Of a DNA stretch of 64,000 nt, positions 40,158 through 50,935 are shown piece by piece. Positions within the stretch are counted from its first letter, which is position 1. The number at the start of each line of letters is the position of its first letter. The stretch covers positions 25,565,445 to 25,629,444 of the forward strand of contig CP141132.1 in NCBI GenBank assembly GCA_035236585.1. The letters are read 5' to 3'. The translations under genes and the position numbers were made by a program. The notes beneath the pieces were generated by a model. It was given only the letters and a program-made list of their open reading frames with translations, was not told the origin of the DNA and searched no databases. Origin of the DNA: Warburgia ugandensis (lineage: Eukaryota; Streptophyta; Magnoliopsida; Canellales; Canellaceae).

Positions 40158-40952
40158 TGAGTGTAGTCAGTGTGGTACCCACTAACGAGTGCAAATTTGG
40201 GCTTTAGTTCTACTATGTGCTTAGTTGACCTTCTAATTGTTTGGACATGGGCTAACATGTTAGGCATTCTTGAGAATATGGACCGGTGCCTATGATAAGA
40301 TGGTAAGTGCCACTAAGCTATAGATTGACCATTGAATGGATTCACTAGCCAATTGATTAGTCCTTGAATATGACTCAAATTTTGATATGTTTTGTGTTTT
40401 AATCACATCGTTTGATATTGATTTCAATATGACAGTTTTAAATGATGCCACTCTTTGATAAGAATATAACTTGTCTACTTTAGAATTGCATAATATAGAT
40501 TTCTACAGTTTTGGCTAGTTTCTAAATATCTTACTGGGTAATTCAAATTACTTACCAAACCACCCTACAAGTGTAAATCAAGAGGAATGGCTTTGGATTT
40601 GGCATGCAAGAAACCAAGAAGATCAAGTTTCAAAAGCATGATGACCTTCGAACTAGTTTATTTCAGTTCAAAGTCTATTAACATACTTGTGATTAAGTTA
40701 TTATTTTAATGATTATGAATTGTGATCAAACTTAGTATGTTTGAGTTTTCACTAGTAGTCCTTATTGTATTAATAACTTGAATGTTATTTTGATATATTT
40801 TAGAGTTTTGCTTGATGTTGAAGAAGCAGTTTGAAATCTATTATTATATGTAATGTTTCTTAAATGAATTTTTTTTTTTAATTACAGGAATCAATCTTGA
40901 TCATTTTCAAAGAATTTAAGAAAAACTACTTCCAAAAGCTTGGGTCATCATA
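40158..40952 (+). repeat. End of a Del-type LTR (element A family)
   Basis: Ends TTGGGTCATCATA (final CA mutated to TA), directly followed by a Met-tRNA primer site, so this is the end of a 5' LTR in plus orientation. It contains TTACTGGGTAATTCAAATTACTTACC (in two parts near 40530), the analogue of the ACTGAGTATAGTATATACTCACC block of other Del LTRs. The last 260 bp recur at 42736-43013. Confidence 0.7.
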
Positions 40953-40954
40953 GT

Positions 40955-40966
40955 TGGTATCATAGC
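40955..40966 (+). other. Primer-binding site (initiator Met tRNA)
   Basis: TGGTATCATAGC, one mismatch, two bases after the LTR end and followed by the leader motif ACTCACAGCC. Confidence 0.8.
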
Positions 40967-41007
40967 ACAAGTTCAGACTACTCACAGCCAAACAACTAAG
41001 GAAAATA

Positions 41008-42735
41008 ATGAGTTCAACAATAGAAAACATTGTTTAGGTTCACATAGCAACTAAGGTAGAAAACTCATCCAAACTCTTGATTGATCATTTGAATGCTACC
41101 AAAGAGACACAAGACAAGCAATCAATATGCAACTATTGAAGTCCAAGAGAATGTTGGGGTTCAGAATGGCTTGACAGATGATGGGGTCGAACTTCTTTTC
41201 CAGAGGTTAAATCTACGACTTTAGACTTTTAGCCAATCTAGAGAACACTCTGGAGGAACTAAGATTGGAACTTCTGAAGGAAAGATAGACATCTCTTAGA
41301 AAAATTCAAGAATATTGCCCCTAACTTTGATGGATAGAAGAGGCCAGAATCTGTAGAGACATGGCTCTATGACATGAAAAAGACAGTCAAAGCCATGTAG
41401 ATTCCAGAGGACAAGTAGGTTGATGTTAAGATATTTGTTCTGCTAGGTGAAGCTTCTTTTTGGTGGACTACAGTAGAAAGAACCTCCTTTACTAATGTTG
41501 AGGACGTCCAGTGGTTAGATTTTAAGATTATTTTTGAGGATAAATATTTTTCTCGACATGATCAATAAAAGAAGTAGGAATTTTTAAAACTAGAGCAACA
41601 CTCTATGAATGTAGAGTAACGTGAGAACAAATTTTGAAGTGGAGAATATTTGCACCAGGAGTATATCCCACTGAGTTACGAGTCTATGAATGTAGAGTAA
41701 TACAAGAACAGATTCTGAAGTTGAGAATGTTTACACCAAGAGTATGTCCCACTCAGCTATGAGCAGCTTCGAAATTTGTGTTTGGGCTGAACTTTAACTT
41801 GAAAAGCAATATTTTTACTGCCTAGCCCAGCCTACTACTCCTGCGAAAGCAGTGTAATTGGCCTCTATCTTGGACAGAGAGAGTTCAAGGACTCATCGAA
41901 GGATCATGATAAGGCCTAATTAGAAAGGAAAGAAACATGTTTCATTATTGAAGTTTTATAATTCTCGAAGTTCATCATTCTTTGAGTCCAAAAATAAGGA
42001 GGAGAGTCATTCATTGTGTGCTTATTATAAGAAGTCACACCTAGGCAAGATTTGAAACATTCAACAAAATAGTTGTTTTTAGTGTGGGGAGAAGGGGCAT
42101 ATCCATGACTGCTCAAAGAAGAAAAGTGATGATCATCTCAATAGGAATCTGCCCAAAGGCACCATGGGAGACATTTTACAATGACTACTGAGGAGGCTCA
42201 TAGCTCCAATGCATTTGTGGAAGGTACTCTTTTAATCGCTGGCAGACTTTCTAGAATTCTAATTGACCCTGGTTCCATACATTCATTTATGTCTTATGAT
42301 TCTGCGTCATGCAGGGTTTACCCCACACACACCAATTGAGTTTTTGTTTGGAGATTAACACTTCACTTGTGGAACTCATTATTGTTCAAGAGTGTGTTCA
42401 AGATATACCCATTAGTTTGGTAGATCAATAATTACCGTTGATTTGATCCTTCTAAGCATGGCAGGTTTTGATGTCATCTTGGGAATGAATTGATTAGTAG
42501 AGTATGGGGCAATTATCGATTGTAGGAAGAAAAAAGTCTTATTTAATGCACTAGGAAAGAACTCTTCATTTTTTAGGGTATACTTAACACTTCAAGAGCA
42601 ATCATCAAAGAGTATACTAACTCATAACGAAGGGTTGCAGGGCTTTCCTGGCCAATGTTGTGATTCAAGAAACTGCTAGGCCCAAGATTGATGGGATTGA
42701 CACTGTTCAAGAGTTTCAGGAGGTATGTTTAGGTT
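41008..42735 (+). pseudogene. Del-type gag and protease remnant
   Basis: Gag begins near an ATG at 41008. The capsid core appears at 41390-41560 (ETWLYDMKKTVKAM, GEASFWWTTVERTSF, FEDKYFSRH). The zinc knuckle is at 42074-42112, with the third codon of CX2C now TAG. Protease has an intact LIDPGSIHSFMS (about 42259) and AGFDVILGMN (about 42465). About 50 bp near 41590-41640 and 41685-41740 are partly repeated (TCTATGAATGTAGAGTAA). RT, RNase H and integrase are absent; the sequence passes into an LTR tail. Confidence 0.8.
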
Positions 42736-43013
42736 GACTTGTAATTTAGTTATTAAACTTTTAATTATTAGTAATTATGAGTGAACTGAGTACATTTGGG
42801 CTATGACTAGTAGGTCCTAATTATATTAATAACTTGAATGTTATTTTGATATATAGTGGAGTGTTGCTTGACGTATTTGTCTTGAAGTAGTTTGAACTAT
42901 ATTATTATATATAATGTTTTTGAAATTTATTTTTTTTTTTTAAATTCAAGGATTGATTCGAATCATTTGCAAAGAATTTAAGAAAAACTATTTCCAAAAA
43001 CTAGGTCATCACA
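42736..43013 (+). repeat. Truncated LTR tail, second copy
   Basis: Matches 40690-40952 (AATAACTTGAATGTTATTTTGATATAT, in two parts; TTATTATATGTAATGTTT; AAAGAATTTAAGAAAAACTA) and ends AGGTCATCACA. It directly follows the protease remnant, so a deletion removed pol and most of the 3' LTR together. Confidence 0.78.
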
Positions 43014-43880
43014 ACCGAGGGCAAGTTGTAAGATCCCTTTTGATGCTATGCTAGGAGTGTAGTTGGCCACTAACACTCTTAAAAAGAAATTTGATACTTG
43101 CCCTTGTGGCCCCAGCAAGACACTGCTATATGATACAGTTGCCATTATGTAACATGTTTCAGACACTAAGAATAACTTCTAGTGTTGTGTATCTATTATG
43201 AATATGGATTTATAACAGTCTATGTGATTAATAGTTTATTTTGAGTTTTGTACATCTTCTAGCTCTGAGTATTCATTTGGATAATTTTGAGGTTTGAACA
43301 TTACCATGGTTTGGTACTGACCATGTTAAACTAAATGCATCTTATTATACTTGTGCATCTATGAGTTTTTTAGCATGTTTTTATTCTAGCTAGAATTTTC
43401 TATTGAATGGTTATATTCACATCTACCAACAATTTTAGGTCAATCTTTTGTTTAGAAGTGAGAATTAAGGCATTGCAGGAGGCTTAGGAACAGTGAGATA
43501 GAAAGTATGAGAATAAAAGTGTTCCTTTAGTTTGTTTTGGACTACTATATTGAACATTGATAATAGTAATGTAATAAGATAATAGATTTTGTTATGATTA
43601 GTAAAATTCATCATATAGTTATAGTTTCATTATGATTGTTTGGGTTGTGACTAGCGGGTGCTGATGGGGCTTGTTCTTATGTGCTTATTTTGGCTATATG
43701 TGGAGTTTTGATAACACACTAGGCTTGGAAGTGCAGTTTTAGAAAATAATATGTATATAATATGGTATGATACGATACGATATGCTTTCAAAATGTCTTA
43801 GAAAAAAATAAATTACTCAGGATACAAATCATTTCCAAACAAATTTTCAAGAATTGTTTCTGAAAAATCAGGATATCACA
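43014..43880 (+). repeat. Further Del-type LTR end, decayed
   Basis: Ends GAAAAATCAGGATATCACA, with upstream similarity to the tails at 40952 and 43013 (for example GTGGAGTTTTGATAACAC beside GTGGAGTGTTGCTTGACG). No primer site follows. Probably a third, more diverged LTR end. The reading frame at 42978-43166 is chance. Confidence 0.5.
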
Positions 43881-44641
43881 ATTACAATCCATAGAATCCA
43901 AATCATAACACTAGTCCAAGTTAACCAAAAACATGCAAAACAAATTGATACCAAAAGAGTGAAACTTTAGAATGCTAACTACATGCATAGGAATGAAATC
44001 TCAATTTCCACAATAAAATTAACCAAAAAAAGAATTAAATAAAATAAAAATCTAAACCTTAAACATATCTAAGATCACAATTCATCATAGATATTTAGTA
44101 ATCAATTATGAGATGGAAGAAATGAAAAAATTACAAAAAAGATTCAAATTTTCTGTCTCTACCATTTCTACTTAATTCAGATCATGTTGCTACATTTCAA
44201 AAATGAGAATTACATCTCAATATTTGTTATAGGAGTCTATAATCATTTTCCAATTGCCATAAAAAATTCTTATTTTTCTAGATGCTTTTGGGGCTAGAGT
44301 GAAGCAGAAAGCCAAAAAAGGTGCTATTACTAACTTTCTAGGCCATCGAGTTGAGTGATTGCATCCACAAACTACTCATGAATTTGAATTGTTGAGGGGA
44401 TGGTATTTCATTTTAGGGTTGAGGAGTTTATGATGTACCTTTTCATGATAAATGTAATTAAGAAAGAGATCCTATATAGATGCATGTAGGGTTTGGGAGC
44501 AGTGATGAGGCCATTGGTGGCTTTGGAAGTGCTGCATGTGGTGGTTCTGGGGGCAAGGATCAAATTAAAGGTGGGTAGGATGAGGATTTGACAATGAATT
44601 TGATTTAGAAGTGGGAGTGGTGGATCTAGGTTGGTCTAGAT
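43881..44641. other. Unassigned A+T-rich sequence
   Basis: No recognisable gene or repeat end. A glycine-coding stretch near 44500-44570 is short and interrupted by stops. Confidence 0.5.
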
Positions 44642-45235
44642 TAGGGGTGGCAAAATCGTGTTCGCGAGTCATGTTCGTGTCATGTCAAGTCTGACCCAGT
44701 ATAATGTATGGGTCGACACGAACACGAACACAACCCGATTAATAATCCTATCAAGCACCTGTAACATGACTCATGTAACATGCTTATGTTAATGGGGCAT
44801 GTTTGGGTGACACGACAAGATATGATTTGTGTGACACGATTATGGAAATGATTCATGTTCCAGTCACACAAAACAACACAATTTGTTAACAAACATATTT
44901 ATTGAACAAGTCAACATGACATGACTCATGTAACATGATAATGATTGACACGTCACGACACAAAATGACCCGTCTGACATGACACAATTTAATATTAGTT
45001 TACCCTACCAATAAAATAACTATAATGTTTTATTCAGCAACTATATTACTAACACATAAATAAAAACTTTGTAAAAGTAAAATAATTCAAAAATAGAATT
45101 CAAAAAGGGATACAAATCAAACATAATAGATTAATACAAACTATCTAGAAAAGAAAAGAAATGAGAAATAGAGACCAAAACAATACAACCAAAAATATAA
45201 ATATACTAAACATCATACATGTCCCATTACTAAGT

Positions 45236-47015
45236 AAGTCATGAAAATTACAGAAGTACAAATTAATGTAAATGAACTATTCTAGAGTCTTCAGTTGGTT
45301 AAGTTGCTCGCGCAATGTTACTTATGCTTGTGATGTCTTCACTCTTCAGCAAGCTCATCCATACCATACGTGCCTCCTCTACTAAAGAGCTAGTTGAGGT
45401 GTTCTTGTAAGTTCCGCCATTTGCAAGTAGCTTCCCCAAGCATTCGCGCCTCCTCTAATCTCCTTTTTCCTCCATCTTCAAGTGCGTGGAACCTACATAG
45501 AATTTCATAAATAAATGCTTTTCATTTTGAGGAACAAATAATAGAAGATGCAATTCATAAGCAAAACCATTAAATTAAACTCAAGGTGATTCAACAAACA
45601 CTAGTCAGCACCCTTTCAAGTTCAACCATTGACTACTTAGCTCTTCTCCCATGACAACCCCAGTCAATATAATTTCAATTGACTGGGTTAACTGAATAAT
45701 TTTGATTAATCCAAGAGGTTGTCCTGCATGGTCATCCATAGATTAGATTTGTGCTAATTAGAACAATGATAATGACCACAGTATCTAAGCTATCATCGTT
45801 GTTGATAGAAAATAGATAACACATAATATAGTTCAATTCACATGATTACAGTTGCAAGAGTCACTACAAGCTTGGACCCCTTAACTAGTCTCCTTTCTTC
45901 CACCATCTTACAGTGCTAGAGTTTTATTACCTATTACAAAACAGGGTTTTTGGCTAAATATTCGATCAAAAAAATCTTTCATATACAAAGACACATAAGA
46001 TATTTCACCTTCTTGTTTGCATTGGGTCCTCTTTGCAAGTGGTACTATACATATCCTTAATCAGTTTTAAGTTCTAACTTTAGCCTATTTGCAAATAGAC
46101 CTCAACAATGGGAACAAACCAAACATATGAAATTAATACAAGCTAACAAATATGAAGACTAAATGGTCCTTTAGTGAAATGCAAATTAAAGTAACCTGTC
46201 CAGTTATGGCATAGAGAAGTTTAAGGTTTCAGGACATTGGGAGATCAAAACAGAGACACAAGTATTATGTAAAAACTAGGAGTGTATGGTGCATAACTTT
46301 TTAGCAAATGCTAGCGATCTGAGTGGTCTTGTTAAAACAATATACTTTCTTATATTACTTAAAAATATATGAATATTACTAACTTCACAAGACAACTCAA
46401 AAAGTCAAAATGCAGTTGCCTTTTAATGTCATAACTAGAAGAGCAATACCTTCATGACACATGACAGCATTGGATCAACTGCCAACTTTATTACATGTAT
46501 TCATCTTAGATGGTCTTAGAAATGTGATCAAGAAAAAAGTATGATTACATATGCAGTTTTGAAAGATATATCTTACTAAAATATGAATAAGAAGTAGCAC
46601 TAGATGATACTTACTCTTGTTCCAAAACATGGCAGACGTTTGATACTTTCTCTTCCATAATCTCCTTCTAAACTAAAGCTCGAGTTTAAGATACAAAGAC
46701 TATTTATAAGAAATGAAGGTTCTAAATAAATATGATCATGAGTATCTCAAAAACAGAAGCAATATAGTTTACACCACCTAAAAGAGCATAATAGTATTCA
46801 AATAAATGACTATAATAGTAACTAACTGGCAACTAACCAGCACATGAGAGAAATCCACTTCCATCAATATCAAACACAAAAAATTAATATAAGTTATGAA
46901 AAGTATAAAAGCACAAATTAATCAAAATGAACTATTATGGAGTCTTCAGTTGGTTGAGGTGGTCCTGCAGTGTTACTTATGCTTACAATGTCTTTAGCAA
47001 GCTCATAACAATTGT
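45236..47015. repeat. Direct repeat pair inside the hAT 3' region
   Basis: 45236-45365 and 46887-47015 are similar: both contain GAGTCTTCAGTTGGTT, GTGTTACTTATGCTT or its variant, and AGCAAGCTCAT. They are about 1.65 kb apart in the same orientation, with unassigned A+T-rich sequence between. Confidence 0.75.
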
Positions 47016-47318
47016 AATGGTAGAGTCTACAATGATATAGAATAAACATGCATTAGTCATTACTTAGCTCTTAAAAATATAATATATATATATATAAGTA
47101 TCAAATAAAATATAATTTAAATATAGAATCATAAATTATTACCTTTCAATCCATATAGCCAATCTCTTACACAAATCAATGCTTGCACTATATCTGGCTT
47201 TAAAGCAATCCTATATTGGTCAAGAACCTGACCACCAACACTAAAAGCATATTCTAATGCAACTATAGATATAGGAATGGCCAAGACATCACAAGCCAAG
47301 GCAGTAAGTTTAGGATAC

Positions 47319-47406
47319 CTAAAATCAACATTTTCATCAAATATAAATGTAAATAAGATTATAAAAATATTATTTCTATGAAATAAGAAATTATTAATCA
47401 ACCAAC
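47319..47406 (-). other. 88-bp intron in the hAT transposase
   Basis: The minus strand shows CAATACAG|GTTGGTTG ... GATTTTAG|GTATCCTAA. Splicing joins FWKGNQY to R-YPKL in frame, as in related transposases. The longer unspliced frame through it (47129-47548) is misleading. Confidence 0.75.
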
Positions 47407-48030
47407 CTGTATTGATTGCCTTTCCAGAATGTAAGAATGTCCAGCTTTGACTCTTGCAACCTTGGTTCATCCAAATAAAGCTCCAATTGTGGTTTTGCAT
47501 AGCCAAAGAACATTCTTCACTTTCAAATGAATCAAATTCATAATGCAAATGTAATTATATTATTCAACTTAAAGTAAGACAATTCATAATATATTATAAT
47601 ATTCTAAGCAACATATGAAAATATATATATATAATTACTTATATAACATCTAAAACCTCTTGACTATATGACAAGTTCTATCCATCATCAACATCAAGAG
47701 CACTACCTCTAGCTGTAAAGGAAGATGAATAAGGATGAGGGGAGCTCTTAACCATATATTCATTGAAAAGAGATAATAACTTTTCCTAAACTCGAGCAAA
47801 CTCCAAGAAACCATTACCAAACAATTTCTTGTATGAGAATTCCACAAATGAGAGCTTATATCAAGGATCCAACACACATGTAGTTGCCAAAATGGTGCTA
47901 AATTCTGACTAATACTTTGAAAACTTGGCAAACATTTGAGTGGTCATACTCTTCATATAGTCATCATCACTTCTCATGTATTGTGTTAAACTCAAATAAA
48001 TTACAAATGCTGCACAAAAGTAGAGATTTG

Positions 48031-48175
48031 TTGTAGGATACTTGGATCCAAAAAACATGCTGGTGGCATCATAAAAAAATAGCCAAAAACTTTGAAATTT
48101 TTGTTGTAGGATACTTGGATCCAAAAAACATGCTGGTAGCATCATAAAAAATAGCCAAAAACTTGGAAATTTTTT
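48031..48175. repeat. 73-bp tandem duplication in the transposase
   Basis: Units 48031-48103 and 48104-about 48175 both contain TTGTAGGATACTTGGATCC and AAAAACATGCTGGT. The protein block FLDPS/FGSKYP and 'FWLFFYDAT' therefore appears twice. The units differ at only a few bases, so this happened after the copy was already dying. Confidence 0.9.
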
Positions 48176-49320
48176 TAGTCTTTTCTCATTCGTCGATAGA
48201 AGGACAATGCTTATAATTTGAGTCACTTAGTTCTAAGTGACAAAATGTACGTTGGTAGCAAAGAGCACTTTCAAACATCACATAGGTTGAATTCCACTTT
48301 GTAGGATGATCTTGCCTTAAGCCCTTTTTTGTCTAATTGACATGTGATTCACATACTCTAAAAAAAAATTGTTTTCTACCTTGTGATTCTTTGACATACT
48401 TGATACTCTCTCAAATTTTTTGAATAGCATCATCTGTTTCTTTCAAACCATCTTACACAATCAAATTCAATACATGACAACAACAACAACAACAAAAATG
48501 AAAGAACTCTTCGCCACAAACAAGTGTATTTCTAATGTTCAATTGATGCCTTAACAGCTCAACAGAAGAATTATTAGTAGACGCATTATCTAAAGTGATT
48601 GAAAAAAATCCTTTTCTCAATAATGAGTATAGTTTTTTTGCTAATGATATTCCATTATATGGAGTTAGCAGAAAACAAAATTTTAATATCCTCTGGTATA
48701 AGACCCACTCACTATCTAGAAAATGTGCTATGAGACTTATATAACCATCAGTAATACAATAAGTCCACAAATCAGATGTCAAACTTATTCTACCAGGTGC
48801 AAACTCTAACATCTCTTTTATCTTTCCTTTTTCTCTTCTATACATTATTAGCACATCTGCTTTTACTATATTTCTACTAATCAAATACAAATCTGCACAC
48901 AAATATTTTATTACAGCTCTAATTCCATCATACTCAACAAATTAAAAAGGCAAATCATGCATTACAATTGCAACTGCTAGTAACTCATAAAAAACTTTAG
49001 GATCAAACTTTTCAAAACATAGTGGCATACTCCCCTAACTTTGAGATAAAAGCAGCCACCCTATATCACGAGAATAGATATGCTAACAAGTCTTTAAATG
49101 ACATTTTAAATTACATGAACCAAATTAGCTGTCGCAAATATATACCACAGAGCACTTCCTTTATTTACACCTTTGCTTTCCATCTTTTGATACTGGAAGA
49201 CATCAACTTCCTATGTTTTTTACCTCTGTTGGATTTTGAAACTTAACTCCACATTCTCCAAATCAACAAGATCATCATCATCCTTGTTGTCATGCACTAT
49301 ATTCAAATTATCAAATACAT

Positions 49321-50229
49321 TATTGCTCCTAACTTGTGCCAATATTTTAATTGACAAGCAAAATTTAGTTTACAGTAAACAACAATTGCTTCATTAAAGG
49401 TCATACTAATAAAAACATGGAATAAGCATAGAAATATAGAATCAAACTATATAAAGAATCACATAAATAAGAATCATAGGAGCTAATAAGTAAAGAAAAA
49501 CATATTGCTTGAGTGAGGAATAAAGAGAATGCTAAAGAAAGAACAAATAAGAAACACATACCTGTGGTGTCGTACATGTGCTCATTGTGTAAGAATTAAT
49601 GAAGATATCTGGGGAAAAAGGGCAGAAATTCATGAGCAACCATCAACAGTTTGCAAAATGAGAATAAACAGTTTTTCTTTTCACAACACTTTCTAATTTA
49701 AAGATCTTTTCAGTAAATAGTATCCATCATTCTAGTAGTTAATCTCCTCTTTATCCTTAATAATACTTCCACTTTAAATTGTTAGCTGTAAGGGGTTGAG
49801 TAAGAGCACGATAGCTGACAGTGATAGTTTACTCAGCTAAGTTAAGCTATCATGTGAAAACAAAACAAAACCCATATCTAATATGATAAGCAAGCAACAA
49901 AAATTAGGAGAACAGTTAATGGTGTTATGCATTGGGGTGGAGTGATTAAAACTTGAAAGGGAAGAAAAACCTGATGGGGCTTCCAAGCAAAATCTCTAAA
50001 TCTATCCCTCTCACCTTGAGGTTATCCTCTATTTCAGTATTTTTTTCAAGGCTTCCAATTTCCAAAGTTCCAACTTCCAAGCACTGTAAGGAGTCCCAAT
50101 TCCTTTTTTCCTTTCTCCTTCAGTACTTCCTTCTTCTTCTTCTCCACTTTTGCACTTTGGACTTTTGTATGCAACCAATAAATTTGGATGTCCACAAGAT
50201 ATTAACAAATAAAACATACAATAATGCAA
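49321..50229. other. Unassigned sequence upstream of the hAT transposase
   Basis: A+T-rich, no protein match. It may contain the 5' untranslated part or first intron of the transposase. A pyrimidine-rich stretch lies at about 50090-50160. Confidence 0.4.
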
Positions 50230-50935
50230 GATGGTTCAACAATAACCATCCTATATTATCGCTAAATATAGGATGGTTAATGATAACCATCCTAAATTAT
50301 TACAAAATATAGGATGGTTAACAAACCATCCTACTTTAATAATAAATATAGGATGCTTATATAATAATCATCCTATATTTAGTGATAAGTATAGGACAGT
50401 TCTCAATGAACCGTCCCTGTTTTTATTTACAAAAAAAATTGTTCTGACTCCAAATTGTCATTTGTTAAAGTCACGTGAGGTCTAGACTTCAAGCCACCTC
50501 ACTAACAAAAGGACACCAAATATAGGACAGTTCCCTCAAAACTGATCTATATATTGTGACAAATATAAGACTGTTGCGAGATAATCATTCTATTTTTGTT
50601 TCCCTTACTTAAAATGTTGTCGTTTAGGTGGGTAGAATTCCAAACCTCATGTTAACAAGTTGTTGTTTGGACCGCTTAGCTACACTTAGCTTAGGTAGTC
50701 AAGTTGTGCCAAATTAAGTTTATATTAATTGTAACTACATTCAATTAGAAGTTCAGAACTCAGAAGGATTGTCCCAACAACTACAACTTGCCATTTATTA
50801 ATGTCACATGAGGTTGGGACTTCACTAAAGCCACCTCATTGTCACTAACGATTTTTAAGGAGAGGACACACAATATAGGATGCTTATTTCAGAACTGTCC
50901 TATATTTGGTTAGATATATAGGACATGTAATACAT
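50230..50935. repeat. Array of short inverted repeats, CACTA-like subterminal region
   Basis: At 50237-50400 there are four adjacent hairpin units of the form AACCATCCTATATT-(6 to 8)-AAATATAGGATGGTT. Degenerate half-units continue to 50935 (ATATAGGACAGTT, GAACCGTCC, AATATAGGATGC, TATATAGGACA). Tandem inverted motifs of this kind occur near the ends of plant CACTA transposons. I see no CACTA terminus and no transposase, so the family is inferred. Element C is inserted inside the array at 50936. Confidence 0.6.

Larger units (their letters stand above)
44642..49320 (-). mobile_element. hAT-superfamily DNA transposon, decayed
   Basis: The left border starts TAGGGGTGGCAAAATCGTG, a typical hAT terminal inverted repeat. 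It is followed by a 350-bp subterminal zone full of short motifs such as GACACGAACACGA, CATGACTCATGTAACATG and CACGACACAA. The minus-strand transposase pseudogene occupies 47129-49320. I could not find the matching right terminus (expected GCCACCCCTA) or a repeat of the flanking GTCTAGAT, so the right border is undefined; it may be lost or lie beyond element C. Between 45000 and 47128 there is only A+T-rich non-coding sequence, with one 130-bp direct repeat. Confidence 0.78.
47129..49320 (-). pseudogene. hAT transposase, ricesleeper-like (broken)
   Basis: DNA transposase that would cut and reinsert the element from its terminal repeats. Read leftward: an acidic N-terminus; a BED zinc finger (49181-49090) with GKQRCK, YICDS and CHLK visible but two stops; KFDPKVFYELLAVAIVMHDLP (split, about 49010-48940); and the catalytic-core block ISLTSDLWT (about 48780) with SITLDNAS (about 48600) and HVLNLIV (48470). 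A DUF4413-like region holds FYDATSMFFGSKYP (twice, see duplication) and SDDDYMKSM (about 47970). The hAT dimerisation domain is nearly intact, with DVLAIPIS and YAFSVGGQVLDQYR, ending at 47129. One intron, at 47319-47406, restores the join YR-YPKL. Many stops; inactive. Confidence 0.88.

Noticed and set aside
44490-44600. Glycine-rich host gene fragment
   Set aside because: Short, interrupted by stops, and with no splice or domain evidence.
49050-49062. GCAGCCACCCTA as the right terminal repeat of the hAT element
   Set aside because: It lies inside the transposase, between the BED finger and the next conserved block, and the bases beyond do not continue the terminal repeat.
49022-49246. 74-codon plus-strand frame
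   Set aside because: It is antisense to the hAT BED finger, which is recognisable on the minus strand.
50470-50480. GTCTAGAC as the second copy of the hAT flanking octamer GTCTAGAT
   Set aside because: One mismatch and no terminal inverted repeat next to it.
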